A stretch of 58,058 nt of DNA from Halothiobacillus sp. (GCF_028710545.1 NZ_JAQTTX010000014.1:1-58058); one strand, 5' to 3'; counted from the stretch's first letter, positions 44,593 to 54,598 are shown. Numbers and translations: made by a program. The notes: generated by a model not told the origin, from the sequence alone.

Positions 44593-45852
44593 TTAGCCGC
44601 GCCGCATGGAATCGTAGAACTCGTTGTTGGTCTTCGTTTTCAGGAGTTTGTCCAGCAGGAACTCCATGGATTCAAGCTCGCTCATCGGGTGCAGGAACTT
44701 GCGCAGAATCCACATCTTCTGGAGTTCTTCCGCATCCGTCAGCAACTCTTCGCGGCGGGTGCCCGAACGGTTGATGTTGATGGCAGGATAAACGCGCTTC
44801 TCGGCAATCCGGCGATCGAGGTGCAGCTCCATGTTGCCGGTGCCCTTGAATTCTTCGTAGATGACTTCATCCATCTTCGAGCCGGTATCGATCAGCGCGG
44901 TGGCCAGAATGGTGAGCGAGCCGCCTTCTTCGATATTACGGGCCGCACCGAAAAAGCGTTTGGGGCGATGCAGGGCGTTGGCATCCACACCGCCGGTGAG
45001 CACTTTGCCCGATGAAGGGACAACGGTGTTGTAGGCGCGCGCCAGACGGGTGATGGAGTCGAGCAGGATGACCACATCGCGCTTGTGCTCGACCAGTCGC
45101 TTGGCCTTTTCGATGACCATCTCCGCAACCTGCACATGGCGGGTGGCAGGCTCGTCGAAGGTGGACGCCACGACTTCGCCGCGCACGGTGCGCTGCATTT
45201 CGGTGACTTCTTCCGGGCGCTCGTCGATCAGCAGTACGATCAGATCGCACTCGGGATGATTGGCGCTGATGCTCTGGGCAATGTTCTGCAGCAGCATCGT
45301 TTTACCGGCCTTGGGTGGCGCCACAATCAAGCCGCGCTGACCTTTACCGACCGGCGATACGATATCGATGATGCGTGCGGTCAGATCTTCGGTCGAACCG
45401 TTACCGCGCTCCATCCGCATCCGCTGGTTGGCATGCAGGGGCGTCAGGTTTTCGAACAGCACCTTGCCCTTGGCCATATTCGGTGGTTCAAAGTTGATGG
45501 TGTCGATCTTGAGCAGGGCGAAATACCGCTCGCCGTCTTTCGGTGACCGTACGGTACCGGCAATGGTGTCGCCGGTTTGCAGGTTGAATCGCCGAATTTG
45601 CGAGGGTGAGACATACACGTCCGCAGGCCCGGCCAGATAGGAGCTATCGGCCCCACGCAGGAATCCGAAGCCATCGGGCAGAATTTCGAGTACCCCATCG
45701 CCGAAGATGGATTCGCCCGTCTTGGCGTGGGCTTTGAGCAATGCAAAGATCACGTCGTGTTTACGGGTGCGGGCAATGTTTTCAATGCCCATGGATTCTG
45801 CCATGGCCAGAAGATCGGCAACGGGTTTTGCTTTGAGTTCGGTGAGATTCAT
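44593..45852 (-). CDS. rho: Transcription termination factor Rho
   Basis: A 419-residue hexameric RNA helicase. An N-terminal Rho-N helical part (1-45) is followed by a cold-shock-like RNA-binding part with DGFGFLRG near residue 60. The ATPase core has Walker A PKAGKT at 180-185 and [11 protein letters not shown]. It lies 186 bases downstream of trxA, the usual order in Gammaproteobacteria. The leader contains a small AAGCTT-gggA-AAGCTT dyad just upstream of the gene. Confidence 0.97.
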   Translation of the reverse strand: MNLTELKAKPVADLLAMAESMGIENIARTRKHDVIFALLKAHAKTGESIFGDGVLEILPDGFGFLRGADSSYLAGPADVYVSPSQIRRFNLQTGDTIAGTVRSPKDGERYFALLKIDTINFEPPNMAKGKVLFENLTPLHANQRMRMERGNGSTEDLTARIIDIVSPVGKGQRGLIVAPPKAGKTMLLQNIAQSISANHPECDLIVLLIDERPEEVTEMQRTVRGEVVASTFDEPATRHVQVAEMVIEKAKRLVEHKRDVVILLDSITRLARAYNTVVPSSGKVLTGGVDANALHRPKRFFGAARNIEEGGSLTILATALIDTGSKMDEVIYEEFKGTGNMELHLDRRIAEKRVYPAININRSGTRREELLTDAEELQKMWILRKFLHPMSELESMEFLLDKLLKTKTNNEFYDSMRRG

Positions 45853-46038
45853 CGGTTTGGATTGATTCAGCTATGAATTTAAGCTTGGGAAAGCTTGAGT
45901 GAGGGAAGGGTCTTGTTTGGCGGAACCGCCGACGGAACGCGAAAATGATCGCAACTTGGAAATTTATTGCCCGATTTTGGCACAGTTCCGACCCGATGCC
46001 AACAGGCAGAGCCGAAACCAGGCCGAATCACTTAAGGC

Positions 46039-46365
46039 TTACAGTGCGCCGTCAATGAAAGCAGTGAGCTGTGATTTGGATACGGCGCCGACTTTGGTGC
46101 CTTCCACCTTGCCGTTTTTGAACAGCATCAGTGTCGGGATGCCCCGAATGGCATGCTGACGAGGTGTTTCCGGATTTTCATCGATATTGAGTTTGGCAAC
46201 CTTGATCTTGCCTTCGTATTGCTCCGCTACCTCATCGAGGATCGGGGCGATCATCCGGCATGGGCCGCACCATTCTGCCCAGTAATCCACCAGCACCGGC
46301 AGGTCGCTTTTCAGGACTTCTTGGTCAAAATTACTGTCGTTAACATAGGCGATTTTGTCGCTCAC
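46039..46365 (-). CDS. trxA: Thioredoxin 1
   Basis: A 108-residue thioredoxin with the active site WCGPC (C33, C36), the cis-proline region GIPTLMLF and a C-terminal [11 protein letters not shown]. The GTG at 46365 is chosen because AAGGAG lies just upstream and gives the family length. It is followed by rho on the same strand and faces the divergent oxyR 154 bases away, which may allow peroxide control of trxA. Confidence 0.95.
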   Translation of the reverse strand: MSDKIAYVNDSNFDQEVLKSDLPVLVDYWAEWCGPCRMIAPILDEVAEQYEGKIKVAKLNIDENPETPRQHAIRGIPTLMLFKNGKVEGTKVGAVSKSQLTAFIDGAL

Positions 46366-46519
46366 GGTGATACTCCTTGGTGTCAATGATTGCCCACGAA
46401 TATAGATCATGGATGCGCCATGGACGATAATTGTTCATGGGGTGAAGTTGCTTTGCAAGTTTTAACTGCAATTTTCTTCCGATGTTTTTCGTCATTTTCC
46501 CACATTTGAGATAGCGCAC

Positions 46520-47446
46520 ATGACCCTAACCGAACTGAGATACGTGGTGGCCGTGGCGCGCGAACGCCATTTTGGCCGGGCTGCGGCGGCGTGTTTTGTG
46601 AGTCAGCCCACCTTGAGCGTCGGCGTAAAGCGCATTGAGGAAGCGTTGGCTGTACAGATTTTCGAGCGCGCAAGTCGCACGGAATTACGCATTACTTCGC
46701 GCGGCGAAGCCATCATCGAGCAGGCCACGCGAATACTCCAGGAGGTTGAGCAGCTCCAGGCGATTGCCGATGCCGCCAAGGATCCACTGGTCGGCACCTT
46801 TAGAATCGGACTGATTTACACGATCGGGCCGTATCTGTTGCCTTCATTGATTCCGGCGTTGCATAAACGTGCACCGCGCATGCCGATCGAGATCGTCGAA
46901 GGGTTTACCCATGATCTTGTCTATCAATTGCAACAGGGGGCGCTGGATGCCGTGGTGTTGTCGTTGCCTTTCCTGGCATCGAAGCTGGATGTGCGCCCGG
47001 TGTACCGTGAACCGTTCACCGTGGCGGTGCCAAGTGATCATCCTTTGTCCTCGGCACTCAAAGTTTCGGCAGAAACTCTGGCAGAGCAGGATCTGTTGCT
47101 GCTGGGGCAGGGGCACTGTTTCCGGGAACAGGTGTTAAGCATGTGCCCGGAATGCGCGCAGACACCCAATACCGGTCGTTTGCAGAAAACACTGGAGGGC
47201 GGCTCCCTGGAAACCATGCGTATGATGGTCGCTTCCGGTGCAGGAATTACCGTCCTGCCGTGTTCATCCAATATCTCACAAGGCGGAAATGCGGGTGATT
47301 TGATCCGCTACCTCGAGTTCACCGAGCCCGTGCCTTATCGGGACGTGGCTGTGGCCAGCCGCAACCGTTTTGCACGCAGCGCGGCGGTGGATTTGCTCTG
47401 CGAAATGATCCGGGCGCATATTCCGGCCTGCTGCACTGCTATTTGA
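46520..47446 (+). CDS. oxyR: Hydrogen-peroxide sensor OxyR
   Basis: A 308-residue LysR-family regulator. The N-terminal helix-turn-helix covers about 5-60 (HFGRAAAACFVSQPTLSVGV). The effector domain has the redox pair C200 and C209 in GHCFREQVLSMC, the same nine-residue spacing as C199/C208 of OxyR in E. coli. That pair is absent in ordinary LysR proteins. It is likely to respond to peroxide, some of which PuuB-type oxidases produce. It is divergent from trxA and converges with the cold-shock-domain gene. Confidence 0.93.
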   Translation: MTLTELRYVVAVARERHFGRAAAACFVSQPTLSVGVKRIEEALAVQIFERASRTELRITSRGEAIIEQATRILQEVEQLQAIADAAKDPLVGTFRIGLIYTIGPYLLPSLIPALHKRAPRMPIEIVEGFTHDLVYQLQQGALDAVVLSLPFLASKLDVRPVYREPFTVAVPSDHPLSSALKVSAETLAEQDLLLLGQGHCFREQVLSMCPECAQTPNTGRLQKTLEGGSLETMRMMVASGAGITVLPCSSNISQGGNAGDLIRYLEFTEPVPYRDVAVASRNRFARSAAVDLLCEMIRAHIPACCTAI

Positions 47447-47452
47447 CGTATC

Positions 47453-47884
47453 TCAATCCAGAACCACGACCTGTTCGGCTTGAGGCCCTTTGCGACCTTG
47501 ACCGATGTGGTATTCGACTTTCTGGCCTTCGACGAGTCGCAGGGTCGAGCCGTCACCGACCGCGCGGAAATGGACGAACAGATCTTCGCCGTTTTCGCGC
47601 ACGATAAAGCCGAAGCCCTTGTCGGTGTTGAACCATTTGACGTGCCCGACTTCGCGAACGGGCGCCGCTTCGGCGGATTTTTCGTTGCCGGAAACGGATT
47701 TGCGCGGCAGCAGACCGCTCAAAAGAATAACGATGAAGATAATGGCGGCGGTTGCGACAAAACGCAGCAGATTGGATTCAATGAGTTGGGCGGATTGGAT
47801 TTGGGTGATGGCGAGGGCCGTGATTAAAGCCGCGCCGAGGGCGACAAGCGTAGAAAAAATTCGAGATTCGGTCAGTGTGTTCAT
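47453..47884 (-). CDS. Membrane-anchored cold-shock-domain protein
   Basis: A 143-residue protein. Two hydrophobic helices (about 9-28 and 41-60) and a short linker are followed by a cold-shock domain with the RNA-binding strands KWFN (83-86), KGFGFI (89-94) and DLFVHF (101-106). The start at 47884 has AGGA upstream; the frame opens further, but without membrane or family sense. This would place a nucleic-acid-binding domain at the inner membrane surface. It stands alone and converges with oxyR. The role is unknown. Confidence 0.85.
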   Translation of the reverse strand: MNTLTESRIFSTLVALGAALITALAITQIQSAQLIESNLLRFVATAAIIFIVILLSGLLPRKSVSGNEKSAEAAPVREVGHVKWFNTDKGFGFIVRENGEDLFVHFRAVGDGSTLRLVEGQKVEYHIGQGRKGPQAEQVVVLD

Positions 47885-48113
47885 TCTTTCCTGTATGTTT
47901 GAAGTGATTGATGGTGTTTTGCTATTCGTACGAATCAGGCGTAAACCCGCAGGTTCGGCGGGGTAGTTCATTCAGGCGAGGGCGTCGGTTGACGGTTTGC
48001 CGAAGGACCGATCATTTTGCACGAAAGTGGGTGCTCATTAAAGAGCCCGGCCAAAGTGGTTCAGTAGCTATGGGGCTTGCCGAAAAGGTCTGCCCGAAGG
48101 TTGGTCGTATGAT
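47885..48113. other. Gap upstream of the cold-shock-domain gene
   Basis: Together with the repeat at 48114-48273 and the mnmG leader (48274-48445), this makes a 561-base stretch without a gene. This left part should contain the promoter of the leftward cold-shock-domain gene, but no clear -35/-10 pair, hairpin or credible frame was seen. A rightward 69-codon frame here has no ribosome site or family. Confidence 0.5.
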
Positions 48114-48273
48114 TTAGGGAAGCGCTGATTTATTCAGTGCGTCCCGCTTGGGGCAGGATGCCCCAACACGAACAAAGACGTAAGTCTTTGATTCGTGAGC
48201 GCCATTGCGGGCGTGTACCGCGATGAGCGCGCTGATTTATTCCAAGGATGGAATAAATCAGCATTTACTTAGG
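48114..48273. repeat. 160-bp structured repeat, copy A
   Basis: The element starts TTTAGGGAAGCGCTG and ends ATTTACTTAG. It contains four dyads in a row: TTGGGGC-aggat-GCCCCAA; CACGAA-CAAAGAC with a GTAA loop and GTCTTTG-a-TTCGTG; CATTGCGG with CCGCGATG; and GCTGATTTATTCCA-agga-TGGAATAAATCAGC. The last arm also matches a copy near the left end (48125-48136), so the ends are inverted repeats. It lies upstream of mnmG. The near-identical copy B is at 52676-52835, of equal length. Confidence 0.9.
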
Positions 48274-48445
48274 GTGATGGCGCATCTGTGTCGGCGGCCT
48301 CTATCAGGCTGTTTTTTCACAATTATTTTTTTGAATTATGGAGTTTTGCTCGATTTTGGCCCCGCTTGCGCGTAAAATTCGGCCAGTCCGATTCGACTGG
48401 TCGGCAAGCAATGTTTGATTCCTGCTCGTTTTTCCGGAGAGCTTC

Positions 48446-50326
48446 GTGCGATATCCCGACGTTTTTGATGTGATTGTTGTTGGTGGCGGCCATGCCGGGA
48501 CCGAGGCCGCGCTGGCGGCTGCCCGCATGGGCGCGAATACGCTGCTCGTCAGCCACAATATCGAAACGCTCGGGCAAATGAGCTGCAATCCGGCCATCGG
48601 CGGTATCGGCAAGGGCCATCTGGTGCGGGAAATCGACGCCTTGGGCGGCGCGATGGCGTTGGCGGCTGACCGGGGCGGGATTCAGTTCCGCACCCTCAAT
48701 GCCCGCAAAGGCCCCGCCGTTCGCGCCACCCGCGCGCAGGCAGACCGCATCCTCTACAAGGCAGCCATCCGGCAGATGCTCGAAAACCAACCGAATCTCA
48801 TGCTGTTCCAGCAGGCAGTCGATGACCTGCTGCTCGAAGGCGACCGGGTCACGGGTATTCGAACTCAGGCCGGTATCGAATTCACCGGCAAGACGGTCGT
48901 TTTGACGGCGGGCACCTTCTTGGCCGGGCAGATTCATATCGGCATGAACAATTATCAGGGCGGGCGCGCGGGTGATCCTCCGGCTCAGCGGCTGGCCGAT
49001 CGCCTGCGCGAGCTGTCTCTGGGTGTCGGTCGGCTCAAGACCGGTACGCCGCCGCGCATCGACATCCGTTCGATTGATTTGTCTGTCATGCAGGTCCAGC
49101 CAGGCGATACGCCGGAGCCGGTATTCTCCTTCATGGGATCGGTCAAGGATCATCCACAGCAGGTCGATTGTTACATCACCCATACCAACGAGCGGACGCA
49201 CGAAATCATTCGCGGTGGCCTGGATCGCTCCCCCATGTTCACGGGTGTGATCGAAGGGGTGGGGCCGCGTTACTGCCCATCTATCGAGGATAAAATCCAC
49301 CGTTTTGCCGATAAGGACTCCCATCAGGTGTTCGTCGAGCCGGAAGGACTGACCACGAACGAAATCTATCCGAACGGGATTTCAACCAGCCTGCCGTTTG
49401 ATATTCAGCTGGCCTATGTGCGCTCGATCCGAGGTTTCGAGCGTGCGGTCATCACCCGCCCCGGTTATGCCATCGAGTACGATTTTTTCGACCCGCGCGG
49501 CCTGAAGCCCACGCTGGAAACCCGCGCTATCGAGGGGCTGTTCTTTGCCGGGCAGATCAATGGCACGACCGGTTACGAAGAAGCCGGTGCCCAGGGTTTG
49601 ATGGCTGGCGCCAATGCAGCGGCACAGGTGTTAGGGCGTGATCCGTTGACACTTCGCCGTGACGAGGCCTATGCCGGTGTGATGATCGACGATCTGATCA
49701 CGCAAGGTACGCTTGAGCCCTACCGCATGTTCACCAGTCGGGCCGAATATCGCCTGATGTTGCGCGAAGACAATGCCGATCAACGTTTGACGCCGATCGG
49801 CCATGCGCTGGGTCTGGTGGATGAGGCGCGCTGGCGTGCGTTCAACGAAAAAATGGAAGCCATCGCGCGCGAGCAGGCGCGACTCGGTGCGCTCTGGGTT
49901 CATCCCGATCACCCCGATGTGTCCCTTTTGCCCGGTGTGATCAGTCGTGGCGTCAATGCGCTGGATCTGTTGCGTCGTCCGGAAATGGATTACCAGCAGT
50001 TGGCCCAGGTGCCCAGCCTGGCTCCGGAATCACCCCTGCCCGCTGCCGTGACCGAGCAGATTGAAATCGAAGCAAAATATGCAGGTTACGTCGATCGTCA
50101 GAAAGACGAGGTCAGCCGTTCCGTGAAGCAGGAAACGCAGGTTTTGCCGGACGATCTCGACTACAGCCAGATCTATGGACTTTCCAACGAAGTGCGCAGC
50201 AAGCTTGAAGCGCAGCGGCCGAGCACTTTGGGTCAGGCGGGACGCATTCCCGGCGTCACGCCGGCGGCCATCTCTTTGTTGCAGGTTCATCTCAAGCGTC
50301 GAAGCCTGCTGGCGGCATCGGCTTGA
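48446..50326 (+). CDS. mnmG: tRNA uridine-34 carboxymethylaminomethyl modification enzyme
   Basis: A 626-residue FAD enzyme with GGGHAG at 13-18, the [17 protein letters not shown] motif near 50, and [15 protein letters not shown] near 365. With MnmE it modifies the wobble uridine of several tRNAs. It starts at GTG 48446 with GGAGAG upstream. It overlaps the upstream open part of the rsmG frame and heads the mnmG-rsmG-parA-parB run, a typical arrangement near the replication origin in many bacteria. Confidence 0.96.
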   Translation: MRYPDVFDVIVVGGGHAGTEAALAAARMGANTLLVSHNIETLGQMSCNPAIGGIGKGHLVREIDALGGAMALAADRGGIQFRTLNARKGPAVRATRAQADRILYKAAIRQMLENQPNLMLFQQAVDDLLLEGDRVTGIRTQAGIEFTGKTVVLTAGTFLAGQIHIGMNNYQGGRAGDPPAQRLADRLRELSLGVGRLKTGTPPRIDIRSIDLSVMQVQPGDTPEPVFSFMGSVKDHPQQVDCYITHTNERTHEIIRGGLDRSPMFTGVIEGVGPRYCPSIEDKIHRFADKDSHQVFVEPEGLTTNEIYPNGISTSLPFDIQLAYVRSIRGFERAVITRPGYAIEYDFFDPRGLKPTLETRAIEGLFFAGQINGTTGYEEAGAQGLMAGANAAAQVLGRDPLTLRRDEAYAGVMIDDLITQGTLEPYRMFTSRAEYRLMLREDNADQRLTPIGHALGLVDEARWRAFNEKMEAIAREQARLGALWVHPDHPDVSLLPGVISRGVNALDLLRRPEMDYQQLAQVPSLAPESPLPAAVTEQIEIEAKYAGYVDRQKDEVSRSVKQETQVLPDDLDYSQIYGLSNEVRSKLEAQRPSTLGQAGRIPGVTPAAISLLQVHLKRRSLLAASA

Positions 50327-50349
50327 TTGCATTGTCGTCTGATAACGAG

Positions 50350-50988
50350 ATGGTCATGCGCTATGCCGGGCAAATCGAGCAGGGCGTGCAAACGATGGGG
50401 CAGGAGATAGCCCCTCGCAGTGCGCAGCGTATTTCGGCCTATATTCATTTGCTGGCTAAGTGGAATCGAACCTACAACCTGACGGCCGTGCGCAATCTTG
50501 AGGACATGCGCGTGCGTCATGTGCTGGATGCGTTGGCCGTGCGCCCTTGGGTGAAGTCGGCGGGGCGTTTGGTCGATGTCGGCAGCGGCCCCGGCATTCC
50601 GGGTATCCTGTTGGCGCTGGCCGATGAAACGCTAGGCGTGACACTTATCGATTCCAACCTGAAAATGACCCGATTCGCTGAAGCGGCCGTGCGCGAACTG
50701 GCGATCGAAAATGTGACCGTGCTGCGTTCACGGGTCGAAGAAGTGCCCGCTTCATCGTTCGATCAGGCCATATCGCGAGCGTTTGCATCCACGGCAGATT
50801 TTCTGCGCCTGACCGACCATCTCGTGCGCCCTGGAGGCGAGTGGCTTGCGATGAAAGGGCGTCTTGATGAGCGCGAGCAGCAAGCCGTTGCGGATGGTTT
50901 CATCTGTCGGGAAACCATCCCGCTGTCTGTTCCCGCACTGGATGCGGCGCGTCATTTACTGATCTATCAACGAGAGGCGCAATTATGA
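50350..50988 (+). CDS. rsmG: 16S rRNA guanine-527 N7-methyltransferase
   Basis: A 212-residue Rossmann methyltransferase with LAKWNRTYNLTAVRN near the start and the SAM-binding VDVGSGPGIPGI near residue 75. It modifies G527 of 16S rRNA. The start is uncertain: ATGs at 50350 and 50356 fit the family length, while a TTG at 50323 would overlap the mnmG stop. It overlaps parA by four bases. Confidence 0.92.
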   Translation: MVMRYAGQIEQGVQTMGQEIAPRSAQRISAYIHLLAKWNRTYNLTAVRNLEDMRVRHVLDALAVRPWVKSAGRLVDVGSGPGIPGILLALADETLGVTLIDSNLKMTRFAEAAVRELAIENVTVLRSRVEEVPASSFDQAISRAFASTADFLRLTDHLVRPGGEWLAMKGRLDEREQQAVADGFICRETIPLSVPALDAARHLLIYQREAQL

Positions 50989-51764
50989 GCTGGACGCTCG
51001 CCATCACCAATCAAAAAGGCGGTGTGGGCAAGACCACCACCGCGGTCAATCTGGCGGCCGCACTGCAATCCATCGGGCGGCGCGTGCTCATGATCGACCT
51101 GGACCCGCAAGGCAACGCCACCGTCAGCGCAGGGCAGGATAAATCCGGTCTTGCGCTAACCATGGCCGATGTTTTGCTGGATGAAGCATCCATCTCTGAT
51201 GTCATTATCAGAAGCGAGCCCGCGGGATTTGATCTATTGTCGGCCAATATCGAGCTGGCGGGTGCCGAATTCCAGCTCGTCAGCCGGATCGGGCGCGAAA
51301 TGAAGCTCCGGCGTGCATTGGCGCCCCTGCTGACAAACTACGATTTCGTGCTGATCGACTGCCCGCCCGCCCTCAACACCCTGACGATCAATGCCCTTGT
51401 GGCCTCCGACGATGTGCTCATTCCGGTTCAGTGCGAATACTTTGCGCTGGAGGGCCTAAGTTCGCTGCTGGAAACGATCGAGCAGGTGCGAATGGCCTTG
51501 CAGCCTGCCTTGGGCGTGGCAGGTGTGCTCCGTACTTTGTATGACGCCCGCAATCTGTTGGCGCAGCAGGTTTCCGAACAGTTGCAGGCCCATTTTGGTG
51601 ATCAGTTGTTTCGCACGCTCATTCCGCGCAATGTGCGTCTGGCTGAGGCGCCCAGCCATGGCCTGCCCGCCTTGTATTATGACCGCGGCTCGGCAGGCGC
51701 CCAGGCGTACACCGATTTAGCGCATGAATTGGTCGAGCGCGCCGAACAACGCGCCGGGCAATAG
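50985..51764 (+). CDS. parA: Chromosome partitioning ATPase ParA
   Basis: A 259-residue ParA/Soj-type ATPase. The deviant Walker A KGGVGKTT is at residues 11-18, with LMIDLDPQGNAT and FVLIDCPPALN following. Dimerisation on ATP and release by ParB drive segregation of the origin region. It starts inside the rsmG stop (ATGA). parB follows 37 bases on. Confidence 0.95.
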   Translation: MSWTLAITNQKGGVGKTTTAVNLAAALQSIGRRVLMIDLDPQGNATVSAGQDKSGLALTMADVLLDEASISDVIIRSEPAGFDLLSANIELAGAEFQLVSRIGREMKLRRALAPLLTNYDFVLIDCPPALNTLTINALVASDDVLIPVQCEYFALEGLSSLLETIEQVRMALQPALGVAGVLRTLYDARNLLAQQVSEQLQAHFGDQLFRTLIPRNVRLAEAPSHGLPALYYDRGSAGAQAYTDLAHELVERAEQRAGQ

Positions 51765-51801
51765 TCTCAATATCAACGGATTCGAGAATGGATAGCATCA
51801 G

Positions 51802-52662
51802 ATGACAGTCAAAAAGAAAGGATTGGGCAGAGGGCTGGACGCTTTGCTGCGTTCGAGTGAAGCAAAGGACGATCCCGGCGCGCAACTGCGCGACGTTTCG
51901 CTTGAGTTGATACACCCCAGTCCGTTTCAGCCGCGCAAGCATTTTGATGAAGATGCGTTGCGCAGTCTCGCCGATTCGATCCGGGCGCAAGGGCTTATTG
52001 CGCCCGTGGTGCTGCGTCGTCGTTCGGGCGAATATGAACTGATCGCCGGCGAACGTCGTTGGCGTGCCGCGCAATTGGCCGGATTGCAGCAAATCCCCGC
52101 CATTGTTCGGGATATCGACGACCATCAGGCGGCCGCACTCGCCCTGATAGAAAATCTTCAGCGCGAAGATCTCGATCCCATCGAACAGGCCGAAGCCATG
52201 CGGCGACTGATCAAGGAATTTGAGATGACGCACCAGCAGGTCGCCGATATTCTCGGTATTTCGCGTCCGGTCGTGTCCAATGCCCTGCGCCTGCTCGATC
52301 TGGCCGAACCGGTGCGGCAACTCCTGCAGAACAAGCAACTGGACGCCGGGCACGCCAGGGCATTGGCCGGGTTGCCGATGGCGCAACAGCCGATGCTCGC
52401 AGAAAAAATCGTGGCCAAGGCACTGACGGTTCGTCAGGTCGAAGGCATGGTGCGAAAATTGAACGAGTCGGCCTTGAATCCACCCGAGCCAATCCCTGCC
52501 GATCCGGATACGGCATTATTGCTGCGCCAGATTTCAGATGCGCTGGGTGTGCAGGTCGATCTGGTGCAGAATGCGCGCGGCGGCGGTCGGCTCAAACTTC
52601 GTTTCGACCAGCCCGGGCAATTGGATCGCATTCTTAACCGCCTCCTGCAAGAGCAGGGTTGA
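51802..52662 (+). CDS. parB: Chromosome partitioning protein ParB
   Basis: A 286-residue ParB. The N-terminal basic GLGRGLDALL motif that touches ParA is followed by the nuclease-like NTPase domain with GERRWRAA near 75, ALIENLQREDLDPIEQA, and a helix-turn-helix (THQQVADILGISRPVVSNALRLL). It binds parS and spreads on DNA. No convincing parS was found in the window. The two structured repeats follow directly after its stop. Confidence 0.95.
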   Translation: MTVKKKGLGRGLDALLRSSEAKDDPGAQLRDVSLELIHPSPFQPRKHFDEDALRSLADSIRAQGLIAPVVLRRRSGEYELIAGERRWRAAQLAGLQQIPAIVRDIDDHQAAALALIENLQREDLDPIEQAEAMRRLIKEFEMTHQQVADILGISRPVVSNALRLLDLAEPVRQLLQNKQLDAGHARALAGLPMAQQPMLAEKIVAKALTVRQVEGMVRKLNESALNPPEPIPADPDTALLLRQISDALGVQVDLVQNARGGGRLKLRFDQPGQLDRILNRLLQEQG

Positions 52663-52675
52663 TGGCGAGGTGAAT

Positions 52676-52835
52676 TTTAGGGAGGCTCTGATTTATTCAG
52701 TGCTTCCCGCTTGGGGCAGGATGCCCTAACACGAACAAAGACGTAAGTCTTTGATTCGTGGGAGCCATCGCGGGCGTGTACCGCGATGAGCGAGCTGATT
52801 TGTTCCATGGATGGAATAAATCAGCATTTACTTAG
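52676..52835. repeat. 160-bp structured repeat, copy B
   Basis: The same length and order of dyads as copy A at 48114, with about ten differences by eye and no gap. Differences inside stems tend to keep pairing: GCCCCAA becomes GCCCTAA (G-C to G-T), CATTGCGG becomes CATCGCGG (T-G to C-G against CCGCGATG), and GATTTATTCC becomes GATTTGTTCC (A-T to G-T). It begins 13 bases after the parB stop and is directly joined to the second-family repeat. Confidence 0.9.
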
Positions 52836-52989
52836 TGAAGCTCTGAATAATTACATCCTGTAATTTTCAGAGGGCGAAAATCAAAAAATGTGATTTTTGA
52901 TTTCTTCATGAACGATCATTTGTGTGCTTGTTCGTGGCAGCACACCCTTGTGCCGCACGGAATCTCTGATTTAATCAGAGGTTCCTTAG
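52836..52989. repeat. Multi-hairpin repeat, second family, copy 2
   Basis: A diverged relative of the element at 42274. The first dyad, CTCTGAAtAATTACA with TGTAATTTTCAGAG, keeps the same loop core (tcc). Then come GAAAATCAAAAA with TTTTTGATTT, a GAAC/GTTC dyad, GCAC with GTGC, and finally GGAATCTCTGATT with AATCAGAGGTTCC. It abuts copy B. The right end, read on the opposite strand, resembles the left end of copy B (CTCTGATT-A-TCAG), as if the two formed one composite unit. Confidence 0.8.
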
Positions 52990-53011
52990 CCTTTTTCATT
53001 CAGTTAGCCAT

Positions 53012-53048
53012 GCCAACAGTTGTTGGCGCCTGAATATGCCGTTAAACT
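53012..53048 (+). promoter_or_regulatory. Candidate atp operon promoter with overlapping palindrome
   Basis: A -35-like TTGTTG (53020-53025) and a -10-like TAAACT (53043-53048), 17 bases apart, lie 38 bases before the first atp gene. A palindrome, GCCAACA-gt-TGTTGGC (53012-53027), covers the -35 box. The promoter match is modest. The palindrome is clear and may be an operator. Confidence 0.45.
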
Positions 53049-53086
53049 AGCCGCCGAATTTTGGCCGTCAGAAACAGAGAAGCGTC

Positions 53087-53353
53087 ATGGCCGATCAAAA
53101 ACAAGGGGCTAAGCCCGAGAGCGCGAAGCAGGAAGGCTATCTTGCCATTCGGCTGCGTGGCCTGATGAATGTTGGTGCCGGTAATGTATTTGCTTCAACC
53201 GTCATCGCGGGCTTGCTGCTCGGCTTTCTTGTGGATCGCTGGCTCGACATAGCGCCCATTGCCATGTTGCTCGGCGGCCTTTTGGGTTTTATTGGCGGTA
53301 TGCGCAATGCGCATCGGCTCATGCAGGCAGGTTCACGTGACCGCAATGTCTGA
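53087..53353 (+). CDS. AtpZ/AtpI-type small membrane protein
   Basis: An 88-residue protein with a charged N-terminus (about 25 residues), then two hydrophobic helices (33-55 and 58-75) with GLLLGFLVDRWLDIAPIAMLLGGLLGFIGG. This is the pattern of the short AtpZ/AtpI group found first in many atp operons and linked to magnesium uptake or c-ring assembly. It overlaps the next gene by eight bases. Start at 53087 with AGAGAAGCGTC upstream. Confidence 0.82.
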   Translation: MADQKQGAKPESAKQEGYLAIRLRGLMNVGAGNVFASTVIAGLLLGFLVDRWLDIAPIAMLLGGLLGFIGGMRNAHRLMQAGSRDRNV

Positions 53354-53744
53354 TGGCATCGCCCGGCGGGGTCGAGTGGTACTGAGTGCCCAGCTCGTTG
53401 TGGGCGCGGTTTCAGCGGGCCTGGCCTTCGTGTATGCGGGGCGTGATTCGTTTTATGGGGTGGTCGGTGGCTCGTTGATTGCCGTAACCCTGATGCTTGT
53501 GCTGGGGTATACCATGCGCAAGGCAAGTGAACTGGCGGTTGAATCACCGCAGACCAGCATGAATGTGATGTATGTCGGTGCGGTGGTTCGGTTTGTTCTG
53601 GTACTCGTATTATTCGGCATCGCGCTGGGCGGGTTGAAGTTGTCGGCCCTGTATACGGTTGCGGGCTTTGTCATCGTGATGATCGTGGGTGTGTTGGCCT
53701 CGCGCGGGCGTGATTCCGGCAGGCCCGTGAGCAAAACGGATTGA
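53346..53744 (+). CDS. atpI: ATP synthase protein I
   Basis: A 132-residue protein with four hydrophobic segments, matching the larger AtpI family that helps assemble the c-ring. The start at 53346 is inside the end of the preceding AtpZ-like gene. It lies 36 bases before atpB. The operon thus has both small assembly-type genes, one of each kind. Confidence 0.85.
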   Translation: MSDGIARRGRVVLSAQLVVGAVSAGLAFVYAGRDSFYGVVGGSLIAVTLMLVLGYTMRKASELAVESPQTSMNVMYVGAVVRFVLVLVLFGIALGGLKLSALYTVAGFVIVMIVGVLASRGRDSGRPVSKTD

Positions 53745-53759
53745 TACAAATAGATTTAA

Positions 53760-54598
<839 letters not shown>

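Noticed and set aside
47908..48117. Rightward 69-codon frame upstream of repeat A
   Set aside because: No ribosome site, no family, overlaps the probable promoter region of the cold-shock-domain gene.
48323..49324. Long leftward open frame opposite mnmG
   Set aside because: Antisense shadow; mnmG has a complete set of motifs and a good start.
47885..53086. Replication origin near mnmG-rsmG-parAB
   Set aside because: The gene order suggests an origin may be close, but I saw no cluster of DnaA boxes or AT-rich unwinding region in the gaps.
53330..53345. CACGTG-centred site resembling parS
   Set aside because: Only the centre (TTCACGTGA) matches; the flanks differ from the parS consensus and the site lies in coding sequence.
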